Shown here in pieces: positions 33,757 to 45,179 of a DNA stretch of 64,000 nucleotides. Below the pieces are notes generated by a model that did not search any database, was not told where the DNA came from, and saw only the letters and a list, made by a program, of their open reading frames with translations. Position numbers and translations under genes: made by a program. The stretch lies in the NCBI GenBank assembly GCA_947652605.1, contig OX393581.1, positions 26,344,788 to 26,408,787 on the forward strand, given 5' to 3'. This DNA is from Elmis aenea. Taxonomy: Eukaryota; Arthropoda; Insecta; Coleoptera; Elmidae. Positions within the stretch are counted from its first letter, which is position 1. Each line of letters starts with the position of its first letter.

Positions 33757-34390
33757 TTATTATTATTATTTAGTCTCTCTACCGTCAGGTGTTGGACAGT
33801 TGTGTTGTGCTGACTTTCTTCCGCGTCTTTCTGTATTGTCCTAGCTTTATTATCTCTTCCTATTTGATTTTTCTATCCGTTGCCGCTTTTTTAACTTCGC
33901 CTTGTCAGGTTTTTCTTGATCTACCTCGTTTGTTTTTTCCCTGTGGCCTTGCTTCATAGGATTTTGTGGTTAAGCTTTCTTCTTTCATTCTATAAATGTG
34001 TCCCAACCATCCCAGCTGTCTTTCTTGTATTTGTTTTAACTGATTTTATCTGTATTGGCTTTTGCTTGAATTTTTCCTAGATATCACATTTCTGCTGCAT
34101 TCATACGCTATAATGTTTGTTAGTAAGTGTCCACGTTTTACTGCCGTATTAAAGTGCTGAAGTAACAAATTTTTTACCATTTCCACTTTTGTTCGTTTTG
34201 GGGCTTCCCTATTTTTAAAAAATTATGATCTTAAACTATTAAATATTCTTCCCACATTTTCTGTTCTTTCGCTTATTTTCTTGTCCACACCTCCGTTGCC
34301 TCGATGATCACTTAAATATTTAAAGCTATCTACCTGTTCCGACCTAAGCCCATCTAAAGTAACATTATGCCCTTTCTTCTAAGTGACACG
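33757..34390 (-). pseudogene. RTE-like retrotransposon C-terminal tail
   Basis: On the minus strand, through several shifts, the frames read GSKTWTLTNK, MQQKCDI, then (Q)ERQLGWLGHIYRM-like, YEARPQGKNKRGRS and a basic stretch before the stop. This is the characteristic C-terminus of a group of insect endonuclease-reverse transcriptase elements (pattern LYGSETW, then RWLGHVxRM, then P.GKR.RGRPR.TW). The 3' end runs into TAAATAATAATAATAA (33755-33773), like the short-repeat tails of RTE-type elements. It is more decayed than the paralogous copy at 40600-41165. Confidence 0.75.
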
Positions 34391-35720
34391 AATAATAATT
34401 AACTCCGAAAAAATCTGCATGGAGTAGAGAAAGTTATTCCTCTTTAGGTAGTTAAATTAAAACTTTTGCTGACCAAATTAAATAGGACATATTTATATCT
34501 TTCAGTTTAGGTAAAATTTTACCAATTTTATGAATTCCGTTTAAACAAGCAGAAAAAGAAAATCTATGTACAAAAGACGGTTTAAGGCAACTTTTCTTTA
34601 AATTTAAAGTCGAAACATCGCTCAGTTTAGCTCGTAAATCGTTGTAAATCCACAATTAGATATTTTCATTACAATAAGTAATAATAAAAACTTAAGTAAT
34701 ACAAGTAATATAAGTAATAATATGAATACAAAAAATAGTAAGTAATTACAATAAGTACTCCGGTACCGTTTAAAAAAAATATTAATGAAGATGTATAATC
34801 TACCTAAATTGTTCGTTTTTATTATTTTGTTGATAACAATTAGGCTGCCCGATTAAAGAAGCATTTAACTATAACAGGTACAAACAGATAAGAGAATTTT
34901 CTCAAATTACATCAGCATTTAGATTCAGTAATGAATATATCTTTGTTCGTGGATGCATTATTTTAATTTTGTTGTTGAAACAAAGTAAATGTTAAATATA
35001 GTTGTTCTAAAAAGCTGCAATTTACTAAAAGGTAGTAATTTAACCCACAGTTCTTTCACATAAAATATTAAGGTTTTTCCAACAGGTTACATACACAGTG
35101 CCAAAACAAAAAGTGTGTGTAATCTTCAATAAATGATCAAATTTCCATTATTTTCAGTGCTGTACGATAAATATCTTATTAACCATAAAAAAGTGACCTG
35201 CGAGTAGCTTATTGCGTTTTTGTAGACAGTTTTTTATTTATACAACTGTAAACACTTTATTATTTATACAGGCTATCCCAAATGTCATTACCAACAATGG
35301 TTTTAAATATATTTAAATTTTAAATATGTTTTAAAAACACAGTAAATAACTTTTGTTTTCAAATGATCTAATTGTTTGTCAAAATGGAATAATAAGTATT
35401 TGTTAACTTCTAGTTTTTTTAAGATTTCAATAAATTTGATACTGATTTTAAAAAAAGCTAAAATTTATTGTATAAAGTAGACTCGAAAAATAAAGCTTGC
35501 AACTAAATAAACATTAGTTGTTATATGTTGTTGATTTTTAAGCTAAATGGAGTAATTAATCATGGTCAAAAATATCGTCACTAATTTTTATTTATTCCTA
35601 TAAATATTAATAAATGTCCTAAAAATGTTGCAATAAGAGAACGATATGAAAATTTACTATTAGTTTTCCATTAAAAGGCAAAATATTGCCCAAAAAACAT
35701 GAAACTGCGTTTTTTAAGTA
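34391..35720. other. AT-rich spacer, no gene recognised
   Basis: TACAGGCTATCCCAAATG near 35269 is a degraded CAGGGTGTCCCA-type terminus. The minus frame 34452-34655 is unlike known families. Confidence 0.5.
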
Positions 35721-35722
35721 TA

Positions 35723-36291
35723 CCGGGTGATTCAGTTTGACTGTTGCTTCCCTATAACTTTTTAATTATTGAAAATAACCCCAACAAACCTTACATTTCT
35801 GAAAACGGCGACAAATTCTCTATTAGGTGATGTGCATTTGTTACCTCTACGATGACGTATGTCAAACCCGCGATAGGCAACTGTTTTTTTTTTAAATTAC
35901 ATAGTATACATGTTTTTGTTGATTCGGTTAGAGAATTTAATTCTAAATCCGACCATGTATTAATAAAGTATGCATATATAAGAAATGTTTCGAAAAAAAT
36001 CAGTTCAAAGTTTATTCAAATCATAACAAACAGTCTATTTAACATAACAAAAAACGATCAAATCTTAAAAATTATACTATAACTATCAATGGAAATGCAT
36101 TAAAAATTAATTTTTAATAAAAATAGAAACAAACAGTAAACGTCGACATAAAAAATTAGACTTCAATGTATTCAAGCAGTGGCGGTCACTTTGAATACAT
36201 TAAGTCTAATTTCAAAAATATAATGTTTGTTGGGGTTATTTTCAATAATTAAAAAGTTATAGGGGTGCGACAGTCAAACTGAATCACCCGG
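35723..36291. mobile_element. Foldback element with CCGGGTGATTCAG termini
   Basis: Inverted ends CCGGGTGATTCAGTTTGACT and its complement extend for about 90 bp, including AACTTTTTAATTATTGAAAA, and are flanked by TA. An additional hairpin, AATTAGACTTCAATGTATTC pairing with GAATACATTAAGTCTAATT, sits off-centre at about 36155-36215 around a 14-bp loop. Frame 35852-36082 is fortuitous. Confidence 0.8.
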
Positions 36292-38110
36292 TATAATAAG
36301 GATTAAATTAATTAATTTCCATTGTATAGAGCTTTTATTTTCCGTTTATTAAAACGTAAGGTTTGTTGGAGTTATTATTTTAATTAAAATTTGTGAAAGT
36401 GTAAAATACCTTGTAAATGATTACTTTTTACTAAACCCAACTTTTCTACTTATTCTTAAAAAAAAAACTGTAAGTTTTGTCGACCAATATTAAGAATGAT
36501 CATTGAGCACGGTAAATTAATATTTAATAACTTGCTAAAATATGTAAGCGAAATAAGTTTTTCTAAAACAATAATTGTTGTCAATTGTATTCTAGTCACA
36601 AATTTTATGTTCGTTGCTTTTTGTATGTCAATTAGGTGGTCGGGTTCGTCATATCGCGAATAACATTTTCAAATGAGGTTTCCTTTTTTAAAACTCAATG
36701 CGGAGAATATAATAATTACATTCAGGGAAAGTATATACTTCTCGGAAAATGCAGACTTGGTTGTGGAAAAATTTAATTTACTGGATGATATTAAATTTTG
36801 TACAAGTACATACCTACACAAGGAATCTAACAATGTCATATTATTGCCTACAATTTGGATTTACTCAATATACGTAATTAAACACTTTACTTTGCAAATA
36901 TAATTTATCAGAGTATAAAACAAATTTCATGAAAAATATATGCTAAAAGTATAAATAACCTTCAAAAATTTCCCGTTATTGAAGGTTATTTTTAATTAAA
37001 ACTTAAAAACACAAAATTTTATTCTTCCACACGATTGTGGAATTTGTAAATTATTTTGTTTATCAAATAACGACCTTATATTAACGTTTTTTTGGAAATG
37101 TTGGCCTTATAAAGAAGCAAATATGTATTACAAAGGGTATTTATTTTAAATAAAAGCATTTTGTAGGGTTTATAATGATAATTTAGAAATTTCAGCTTGA
37201 ATTATAGTATTTAACTGATTAAACACTTTTTCTAGAGGAAAAAATCAAAAATATTTTTTTGGTAGGTGTACTAAAGGCAGTAATTTTCTTGCTACTATTT
37301 GTAATGGTAAGGACTTTCTTTATTGATCAACATGTTTTAAATTAAAACAAGCGATCATAAAACATTGAAAAAATATTTATACATATTATTGTTGTTTGAT
37401 AGTAAAGAACTCTAAAAAGCAGAAGAAAATAAATTTCTGGTAATTTGGGGAAATGAACTAAAGAAAATGGTATTATGGGTGCGGTAATTGAAATATCAAT
37501 GGGTAACAAAAACCAATGATGTAATAGAATTGTACCATCAATGTTTAACATTTGGGTTTATCAGAGTATGAAGACTTTGATGGCTAGAACATATCTCAAG
37601 GATGTAAAGAATAAATTGGGGCTAAGAGGAAGGTGGTGCTAAAAGATTTGGAGGCAGTACCATATTACTTTTGGACCCATAGGCAACAATCGTTAACAAA
37701 TTTATCCCCCTATTATTACAGTATATTTTTTTGCTTTAGATTTGATGTTGGTAGCAGTTAACTTCAAATAATAAGATGTGGGAAGTTTAAAACAGTTACG
37801 TCAATCAATATTTTTATGTAGAAATTAACACACTCAGAAAAGAGACAACGATTTTTCTGTTTTTATATTAAAATAATGTAGTCTTTACTTTTTTATTTAT
37901 TTTGTAATTTTTTAACGCTAATTCATCATATTTTACTGTACTAGGTTTTCATGCTAAAAATAATGAGAATTTAAACTAAATATTTTCACACTGTTTTATC
38001 TAAATTTAATAATTTAAATTTGATCCAATATACATAATTTATTAAACTCCTTTGATGGGTATGTTTCACAATACCCACCCAACACTATTTGTAAATCATA
38101 TTATTTAATT
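36292..38110. other. AT-rich spacer, no gene recognised
   Basis: Short frames (36673-36903 plus, 37342-37551 minus) match no family. No inverted repeat with duplication was found. Confidence 0.5.
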
Positions 38111-38111
38111 G

Positions 38112-38482
38112 CACGGTAAGCGAATTGTGCTGAGATCGTTGAGTAGTGAGCACGACATCATGCATTTTCTTAGTAAACCGCCATAGTGTTATTGCTGAAT
38201 CAGGGTAAACATAAAAACAAATAGTCTTACTAAATTATGGAAAAACAGTCAACTGTTGACTTAGAGCCGACCTTAGAATGGAGCAATATTTACCATGGCA
38301 AGCTGACGTTATATCAGTAACAATGTAAAAATTATTCAATTGTTTGATCCTATCTCAGTATACATATTTGTTGATAACAAAACTGCTTATTTTATGTAAT
38401 ACCTACTCCTATTATTTACCATCTTTACACCTACCGAGCTACACCCCTTAAGTGCAGGCTGTCTTTAAAGATGAATGCTTAA
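38112..38482 (+). repeat. Diverged solo LTR related to the 61-kb element
   Basis: TAAGCGAATTGTGC at 38117, CATCATGCATTTTCTTAG, TTGCTGAATCAGGGTA and, towards the end, GAGCTACACCCCTTAA and GCTGTCTTTAAAGATGAAT follow the same order as TAAGCGAATTCTGTTAAG...AAGCTACAACCCCCAAAG...GGCTTTAAGAATAAT in the LTRs at 61111 and 62602. Identity is moderate. No second copy lies nearby. Confidence 0.5.
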
Positions 38483-38718
38483 AAATCAGCGAAACAATAT
38501 GCATTTAACTCAATTTGAACTGAAATGTGCATTTGCATTAATTCTCAAACCTATAGCTTTGCATTGCAAACATAACAATTCAAAATAATCCTTACAGTAA
38601 TAAAGTGCAACATTTTCACTGATTATCTTTATATACAATTTTATTATCAGGTATTAATGTTGGTTTTCGACCTTTTTCTTTAAATGTAGGTATAAATAGC
38701 GGCTCAAATTGAACTTTA

Positions 38719-39425
38719 TTAAACGAAATAAAAACTGTTATAAGCGTTACAATTTTGCCAACAACAAGCAACTTTATTTATTCCAGTTACATAATATTTG
38801 GGAGTTCTAAAATTGACGAATTTTTTGAAGGCATTTTTAGCAACAGCTTGATTGTTGAACACCTTCTTTTGTAAGAAGTGATCGAGGTGCTTGAAAAAGT
38901 AGTAGTGGAAAGGCGAAAGGTCCAGCAAGAACGGCGGGTGAGTCAGAGTTTCGTAGCCCATTTGGCTCAGTTGGTTGTGCAACGTGTAGCCGAGCATTGT
39001 CGTGCAGAAGAATCGAGATCTGCATAAGTGTCACTTCCTGGTGCATTCGGTCGATTTGCTGACAATATTTCTCTGTTGTAATAGTTTCGCAAGGATTTAA
39101 AAAGCTGTAGTGGATGATTCCTTCTGCAGACCACCATGACCTTCTTTTGACGCAACTTCGGTTTCGGCAAGTGTTTTGGTGGTTCATCTTTGTCCAACTA
39201 CTGTGCAAATCGCCGTCGGTTATTGTAAATAATCCACTTTTCGTTGCACGCCACAATGCGTTTAAGAAACGGATCGTTTTTTGTTGCGCAAAATAAACGA
39301 AGAACATACTTTATAACGACGATATCTTTGATTTGCGGAATGGTAAGGTTAATTGGTTGGGCACCCATTTCTCGAGTTTTTTGACTTTCCTAGCTGCCTT
39401 ATATACAAAATAATGATAGGTGCTA
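38719..39425 (-). pseudogene. mariner transposase pseudogene, catalytic residues lost
   Basis: Reading down the minus strand: KVKKLEKWVPNQLT (39390-39350), NDPFLKRIVACNEKWIIYNN, KVMVVCRRNH with WWSAEGIIHYSFLNP in the neighbouring frame, ETITTEKYCQQIDRMHQE, LLHDNARLHVAQ, then after a shift LSQMGYETLTHPPF, LDLSPFHYYFFKHLDHFLQK and INKVACCWQNC. All blocks are standard for mariner transposases. The first catalytic site (usually GDEKW) is CNEKW, and the third (usually SPTDYHxF) is SPFHYYFF, so two of the three aspartates are replaced. Only HDNARLH keeps its Asp. The N-terminal DNA-binding domain is missing. Confidence 0.9.
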
Positions 39426-40595
39426 AGTTATATTTTTTTAGCAGGTTTAGTAAAATACGAATTAATGTGTGCGCATTATGAACTTTTCACATATCGAATT
39501 AATGAAATTTAAATTGAGTCAACGTGAAATAAGTAGCGCATGTATACGCAGTAATAAACATTTATTTTTAACAGAATTCACGATAAGTGCCGTGGAATTT
39601 ATCCTGAACAAGGCCGTAGATTTGTTCAATATTTGTTTGTTTAACAGACGGTGTCCGTTGTCTCGTATGTTGTACGGTTTTAACGTCTGCGCGACCATCT
39701 ATACCGTCTAAACACCTGAGGTCCTTGACAACATCGTAACGATGTTTCGAACGCGGTCAGAATATTAGGAAACTTTATATTTTTATTTGATAAAATTTAA
39801 GCCTCGCCCTTAGTCAAAATCGTTTGGCTCATTAACGGCGATTAGTATTGATAAAGTAAAAAAGTAGTGTAATTGTTAATAAAACCTCTGCATCTTTATA
39901 CACAAGTTATTTAGTTTATATAATTCCTAGGAATCATTTTGCAAATAAATGTGTTTGTTTGTATATTTTCAGAATGATCTCACATTTTCAAATAATTTTA
40001 TGGTGTACAATTCCACTTAATTGCGATTGATTTCATAAAAGTAAATTTTTAAGTGATTTTTTTCTGCAATAGCGTAAGACGAGTTTTAAGAGGCCAGTTA
40101 TTTCTCAGTAGGTTATTATCTTATATATTTATTATTCATATGCCACTGTGGTAGGAACGACCATCATTAGCAAAGATGTTATTCTAAAAGTTTATTGATT
40201 TAGATAGTTAAGCAAAATTTTTGTATTAAAATAAAGTCAATATATGAGTATTAATTTAATGTAGCTTAATATTTATTTAAACATAAATTATTTTGTTTAA
40301 AAATGTTTGTTTATTATTTCAGACACAAAAAGTTATATTCAAATAAGTTTATATAAATTTGTTAAATTAAAACGTTTAATATACCTACGTAAATACTGTT
40401 GGAAAACCATAAAATACTTTTCATTAACTTTTTTATGTAACAATATAGCTTCGAAAATATTAGTTCTGCCATGTCAAATATCAAGTAATATAATTTTAAA
40501 ACCTTTTTAAGACCATACTTTACATATTCTCATTATTTTTAGGTACTCTAGTTTAGTTTTTGAACAATTTTACAACCTTTATTAATTACTTTATT
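39426..40595. other. AT-rich spacer, no gene recognised
   Basis: Frames at 39469-39711 and 40307-40510 (plus) match nothing known to me. No repeats with clear ends. Confidence 0.5.
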
Positions 40596-41165
40596 TTATT
40601 TATTTAGTGGTAAGTACTGTTGACTGTTGAGTTTTGTTGTGTAAACTTTCGTCCACGTCTTTCTGTCTTTTGCTATTTTTTTCCCTTCCCATTTAGTTTT
40701 TCTTTGCGTTGCCGCATTTTTTAACTTCGTCTTGCCAGGTTTTTGTTGATCTACCTCTTTTGTTTTTTCCCTGTGGCCTTGCTTCATAGGCTTTTCTGGT
40801 TAACCTTTCTTCTTTCATTCCATAAATGTGTTCCAACCATCCCAGTTGCCTTTCTTGTACTTTTGTTTTAACTGATTTTATTTTTAATTGTTCTCTATAG
40901 GTATGTTTCATTTCTGTTTCGATCATTTTTGTTTTTTTTTTGAGTTTTTCTAAGAAATTTCATTTCTGCTGCATTCATACGGCTACTATTTTTGTTTGTA
41001 AGTGTCCATGGTTTACTGCCGTACAAAAGTGCTAAAGTTACTAATTTTTTTACCATTTTAACTTTTATTCGTTTTGGGAAATCTTTGTTTCCAAAAAATG
41101 TTGTTCTTAAAGAGTAAAATATTCTTCCCCCATTTTCTGTTCTTTCGCTTATTTTCTTTCAAAAA
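40596..41165 (-). pseudogene. RTE-like retrotransposon C-terminal tail, second copy
   Basis: The minus strand reads LVTLALLYGSKPWTLTNK and MNAAEMKFLRKTQ (about 41060-40940), then the frame 40693-40926 gives VQERQLGWLEHIYGMKEERL, KAYEARPQGKNKRGRS and TWQDEVKK. The adjoining frame 40596-40787 continues to the end. Order and motifs match the copy at 33757-34390. The 3' tail is TAAATAAATAAAATAAAG-like (40590-40610). Upstream RT sequence is absent; a MITE lies just beyond the 5' break. Confidence 0.8.
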
Positions 41166-41207
41166 TATTTTTAATTGTTTTATTATTTATCAAACAATGA
41201 GTCCTAA

Positions 41208-41547
41208 GCCTGCGTTCACAAAGAAAAGTATTGTATTGTATTGTAGCGTAAGCAAAGTTAAGTATACGAATAACAAATGATAGCGTTCACATAAGCAAAG
41301 TAGTGGAATTGCCTTGCAAGCCGTGTGGTAAGGGTAAGGTATTGCAAGACCTCGCAAGCGCCAAGCTTCTTGCAATACCCCATAACAAGAACCAATCACA
41401 GTGGATTAACCCTGCGTATGCGCGTGGTAATCGCTTTCAGTGTACAAACACTACAATACCTCTATGTGAACGCTACTCTTGCAGGCACGTTGCTATACAA
41501 TACATACAATACAATACAGTGCAATAATTTTCTATGTGAACGCAGCT
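41208..41547. mobile_element. MITE with TAA duplication, TGCGTTCACA termini
   Basis: Left end GCCTGCGTTCACAAAGAAAA and inverted right end AGCTGCGTTCACATAGAAAA are flanked by TAA (41205-41207 and 41548-41550). The interior repeats GTATTGTATTG-type motifs at both ends in inverse orientation and has a further internal TATGTGAACGC copy (41463). The 3-bp duplication suggests PIF/Harbinger mobilisation. Confidence 0.8.
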
Positions 41548-41550
41548 TAA

Positions 41551-42052
41551 TACCTAACTTAACAAAATTATTTTATACCGGTGTTGGTCTTTAAATTTAT
41601 ATTGAAATCTCAAAATTTAGCTAATTCTAACTATACCACACAAATCTTTGTTTCCAAGATAGTTAAATGTGTTGATAAGAATATTAAGAATCTTTAATTA
41701 ATTAAGATAATTAAATTGTAAACAGTGTTTACTTAATTCCCGTTTTAATGGTGAATGACTAACTGAAAAGTAAAGATTCATCAATTGAATTTCATATTTT
41801 AACACAAAATTACATTATTAGTTCCAAACATTGCTATTAAGTTCGATGTAGACAAATAACTTACACAATTGTCACTTATGTTTTTTAAAGTCTTGGAACA
41901 CACTTAATAACTCTGAACGCGCAAAAAAAAAACTGTGCTAGTGCGTATTAACTCAATGCTAACTATTTGAAAGTTGGAGGACGCAAGCGAAACTCGACAT
42001 TATATGCTCGAAAGTGGTCACTCGCTTGTCCATACCCTGTTTTATAGAGATA
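41551..42052. other. AT-rich spacer, no gene recognised
   Basis: No open frame of note and no structured repeat was found between the two MITEs. Confidence 0.6.
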
Positions 42053-42060
42053 CCCTAAGT

Positions 42061-42289
42061 CAGTGGTTCTTAACCTTTTATAAGTCGCGCCCCCCCACCC
42101 AATATCCTACAATATTTTCGCAGCCCCCTAGTTTGTAGTAACAAAAATATTACGCTATATTTAAGAAGAAATCTCTCCGATGGTTCGAGTAAAATAAGGA
42201 AAAAAATATTTTTTTTTAAAGATTTCAATATTTTAAAAAGTAAAAGCGTTTTATAAAACTTTTCGCAACCCCCCGGTTAAGAATCGCTG
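42061..42289. mobile_element. hAT MITE, 229 bp, perfect 8-bp TSD
   Basis: The ends are CAGTGGTTCTTAACC and GGTTAAGAATCGCTG. The duplication CCCTAAGT (42053-42060 and 42290-42297) is exact. CGCGCCCCCCCACCC and CGCAACCCCCCGG flank the ends, a common feature of this hAT MITE type. Confidence 0.95.
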
Positions 42290-42297
42290 CCCTAAGT

Positions 42298-42940
42298 AAC
42301 ACTATCCGTTACGTTGTAATTGTGTAACTATGCAAATCCACCGCTTACTGTATTGTACACGTATTAAACACTTAAATGTCGTTTTTTATGCAATTTTTGT
42401 GTTGTTTATTTTTAAATGTGTTGTTTCAGCAACAACATAGAAAAAATAAGTGGTTCTTTAATTTTTTAAGCTGTTTCAAGTAAGGTATATGAAAATATTT
42501 AATAAAATAACAAAATTTACGTACTTTTAATTTTCTTTATAACATTTTAAAGCTAAGAGGTACATAATAATATAAATTAATAACCACCATAAAGAATTGA
42601 ATGAATGCTGCAGTTTCAGCAGGAGCAAGTACATTAATCTAAATAGTTTCAAGTAGTAGTCGAACTTAAAGTGAAAATCTAAATGGACTGCTTAACGTAT
42701 AAAAGAATAGTTGCGCCAAGTAATAGTTCCTAAATCTGTATGAGGAAAGATAAGAAACAAATTAATGATTGTAATATTGTCTTGAAGTTGGTTAATGATC
42801 AACTTTTGAAGGTAATCTATTTCATTGAATAATGTAACTTGTACAAAAACAATATTGACTGTAAAGTTTTTCGTTAAAAAATGGCAAAGATTGATTACTT
42901 TCCAAATTTGTAATAGTTTTGTTAATCAGCAATAATTTAA
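42298..42940. other. AT-rich spacer, no gene recognised
   Basis: No gene, repeat pair or RNA was recognised here. Confidence 0.6.
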
Positions 42941-42944
42941 TAGG

Positions 42945-43220
42945 ATTCATTCTACCACTATACAAAAAAGGAGGTACAAGAGAGATTGTAACAACTATGG
43001 AGGAATAACATTAATTAGCGTACGAGAGAAAATGGGACAATGGAAGGTAGATTAAAAGAAGAAATTGAAAGTAATAGAAGAATCCCAATATGGCTTTAGA
43101 AGAGAAAGGAGTACACAAGACCCAGTTTTTATACTAAGACAAACGATTGAATAGAGCCTAGCCAAAAGCAAGAAAATACATTTATTTTTTTTAGACTTGG
43201 AAAAATCGTTGGTGTAAATT
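42945..43220 (+). pseudogene. Reverse transcriptase fragment (fingers region)
   Basis: Across several frames the plus strand gives IPLYKKG, RDCNNYGGITLISV, ESQYGFRRERSTQDPVFILR and HLFFLDLEKSLV. This is the canonical order of RT blocks NYRGITLL, QYGFRxGRSTxDxxFxLR and (L/I)FLDLEKAFD in non-LTR elements; the last Asp-containing block (here LEKSLV) has lost its final catalytic Asp. No other part of the element is attached. Confidence 0.8.
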
Positions 43221-44563
43221 GAAGGTGACAGGGTCTTTTGTTAAAATTTGACAATTGGGCTTCCGCCTCCGGGGATGGCCTGTATTGTTTTAACATGATG
43301 GGCATATAGACGCTTTGAATTTATAGTTACCCTGCAAAACTGAAGGTTTTATCTTTTTTTTAAAGGGAGATATTTAATATTGCCAATTTCTATTGCTAAG
43401 GTAACGCGGGTAAAAACAACATGAACATTTTCAGTTTAGATGTTTACTTAGCACGTAAAGACATTCCTGCGCTAATTGTTCTATGTCTAACAGCCTCCAA
43501 AGTCGTCACGTTCTTCATGTTATACACACACACGCACACACGCCCACACACACAGAATAAAGTAATTACGACTGAGCAATAATAAAAACCCGATGTAAAG
43601 ATAAACATTCCGAGATTAAAAATAATTAGTTTTCCAATTAATATTTCCATTACCAATGTTTGCCAATTTAAAAAATTCTATTTCAAACTTTATTTGACTT
43701 TTACATTTCGTGTAAATGGGGATTAAATATTCAACAGCAGATAATCGAATGTGTGTGTTAATAGCACATGTGCCGGTGTAATGCAGTATCGCGAGTTTGC
43801 CCCTATTCCGAGCATGAAGCTAGACTCGGATAACACAATTACCTAGCTAAACTGTTGCTCTATTCTACAGTGAAACTGCGCCACAGCTGCATTACACTCC
43901 TTCGCAGGAATGCCATAATGTACTTCGTGATGCAGTTTTGTATTCGGTCGAGTTATATATTGTTGGACTATTAAACCTACTACTTATTTCATAGTTATGT
44001 TTACAGTTGTCGTCAAACTATTGTACAACTTTAGCATTTTCATAACACGTAGGTATTATGCATGAGCTGTTTGTAGCTAAAAAAAAAGAGAACTTATGTG
44101 TCGATAATAACTTTTTTTTTACACGAGGAAGATTCAAAAACTTCCCTGTATTAAAAAGTGCTAGTGTAGGTTTCTTTCAGCAAGATTATGTACGATTTGA
44201 TGAACGATCAGGCATATGCGCAGTGTCGATATTGCGTTCCAGCACAGTCTCTGATGGTTCATCGGACGATTAGTCGGCTTTTCCAGCAGTCATCGTTTCA
44301 ATTCATGAACTATTTTGCGGACGATAAAAGGAGTACATGAACGAAGGCAAGAACTATCGCTGGATTTTTACTCGATTACCCTGTCCACAACTAATGTGAT
44401 CCTTGGTAACTATGCATCGCCCTCTCAATTTCATGTTAGTGCTGCTTTCTTGGGATCTTTACATGTTTAATACTAAAATTTTCATGTAGCTACTCATTAG
44501 ACGAAACTGTCATTTACAGTAAGGCATGTTCTTAAAGAATTCCGACAGTAGCTAATACATTTA
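43221..44563. other. Spacer with a CA microsatellite and an inverted repeat
   Basis: A CA-rich tract lies at 43524-43555. GTGTAATGCAG (about 43776) and CTGCATTACAC (about 43887) form an 11-bp inverted repeat about 100 bp apart within a relatively GC-richer stretch (43735-43940). Frame 44058-44273 (plus) matches no family. Confidence 0.5.
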
Positions 44564-44566
44564 TTA

Positions 44567-44705
44567 TGGTGCCTGTCCACGTGAGAGTAAACTACTCTCG
44601 ATAGCAGCGTCGCCAAGGATACAGCCCCTGAGATAACTCGCAATTGGCTGTATCCTTGGCGACGCTGCTATCGAGAGTTGTTTACTCTCAGGTGGACAGG
44701 CACCA
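44567..44705. mobile_element. Near-perfect palindromic MITE, 139 bp, TTA duplication
   Basis: TGGTGCCTGTCCACGTGAGA and its inverted partner extend inward through GATAGCAGCGTCGCCAAGGA to an ~18-bp loop near 44635. TTA flanks both ends (44564-44566 and 44706-44708). The arms differ at about three positions only. PIF/Harbinger-type by duplication length. Confidence 0.9.
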
Positions 44706-44708
44706 TTA

Positions 44709-45179
44709 GTTCATTGTTGACGCATGAGCATAAACTAGTTCGTGTATTAATTAGTACAAAATCAACTGCTGGAACAAACTTTATCCTGTGTTTCCCTTTC
44801 CCGTTTCCCAAATTCAAAGCTCAAAATGGGGGTCTCATTTTTTGGAAAAGAAAAGTACCATGACCTTCTTAGTTCAAAAGTTATGAAAAAAAAACTAAAA
44901 ACAATAGCTTTTTGTTTCGTTTGTTTAATTTTTTTATTTTTAAAGATTTAAAAAATAAAATACTTTTTTCGATTTTGTGTCAGATGTTTCGTCTCTTTCA
45001 AACCAACATCCAATTTTCTATTTCTTAAAAGATTTTTTGATTAAAAAAATGGTGCTTAAAATTTGGAACGTGATTTAACATACTAATGGCGGAATTTTAA
45101 ATATTTTGGCAAAAAATTATAAAAATCGATTGTTTATTAAATGAATATTGGCAAAAAAAAAACGAATAGGCAATTCCTA
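44709..45179. other. AT-rich spacer, no gene recognised
   Basis: No gene found; frame 44678-44863 is partly MITE sequence. Confidence 0.6.

Noticed and set aside
39114..39296. A plus-strand frame of 60 residues
   Set aside because: It is the antisense shadow of the mariner transposase core.
41303..41594. Two overlapping frames as a small gene
   Set aside because: They are within the TAA-flanked MITE and depend on its GTATTGTATTG repeats.
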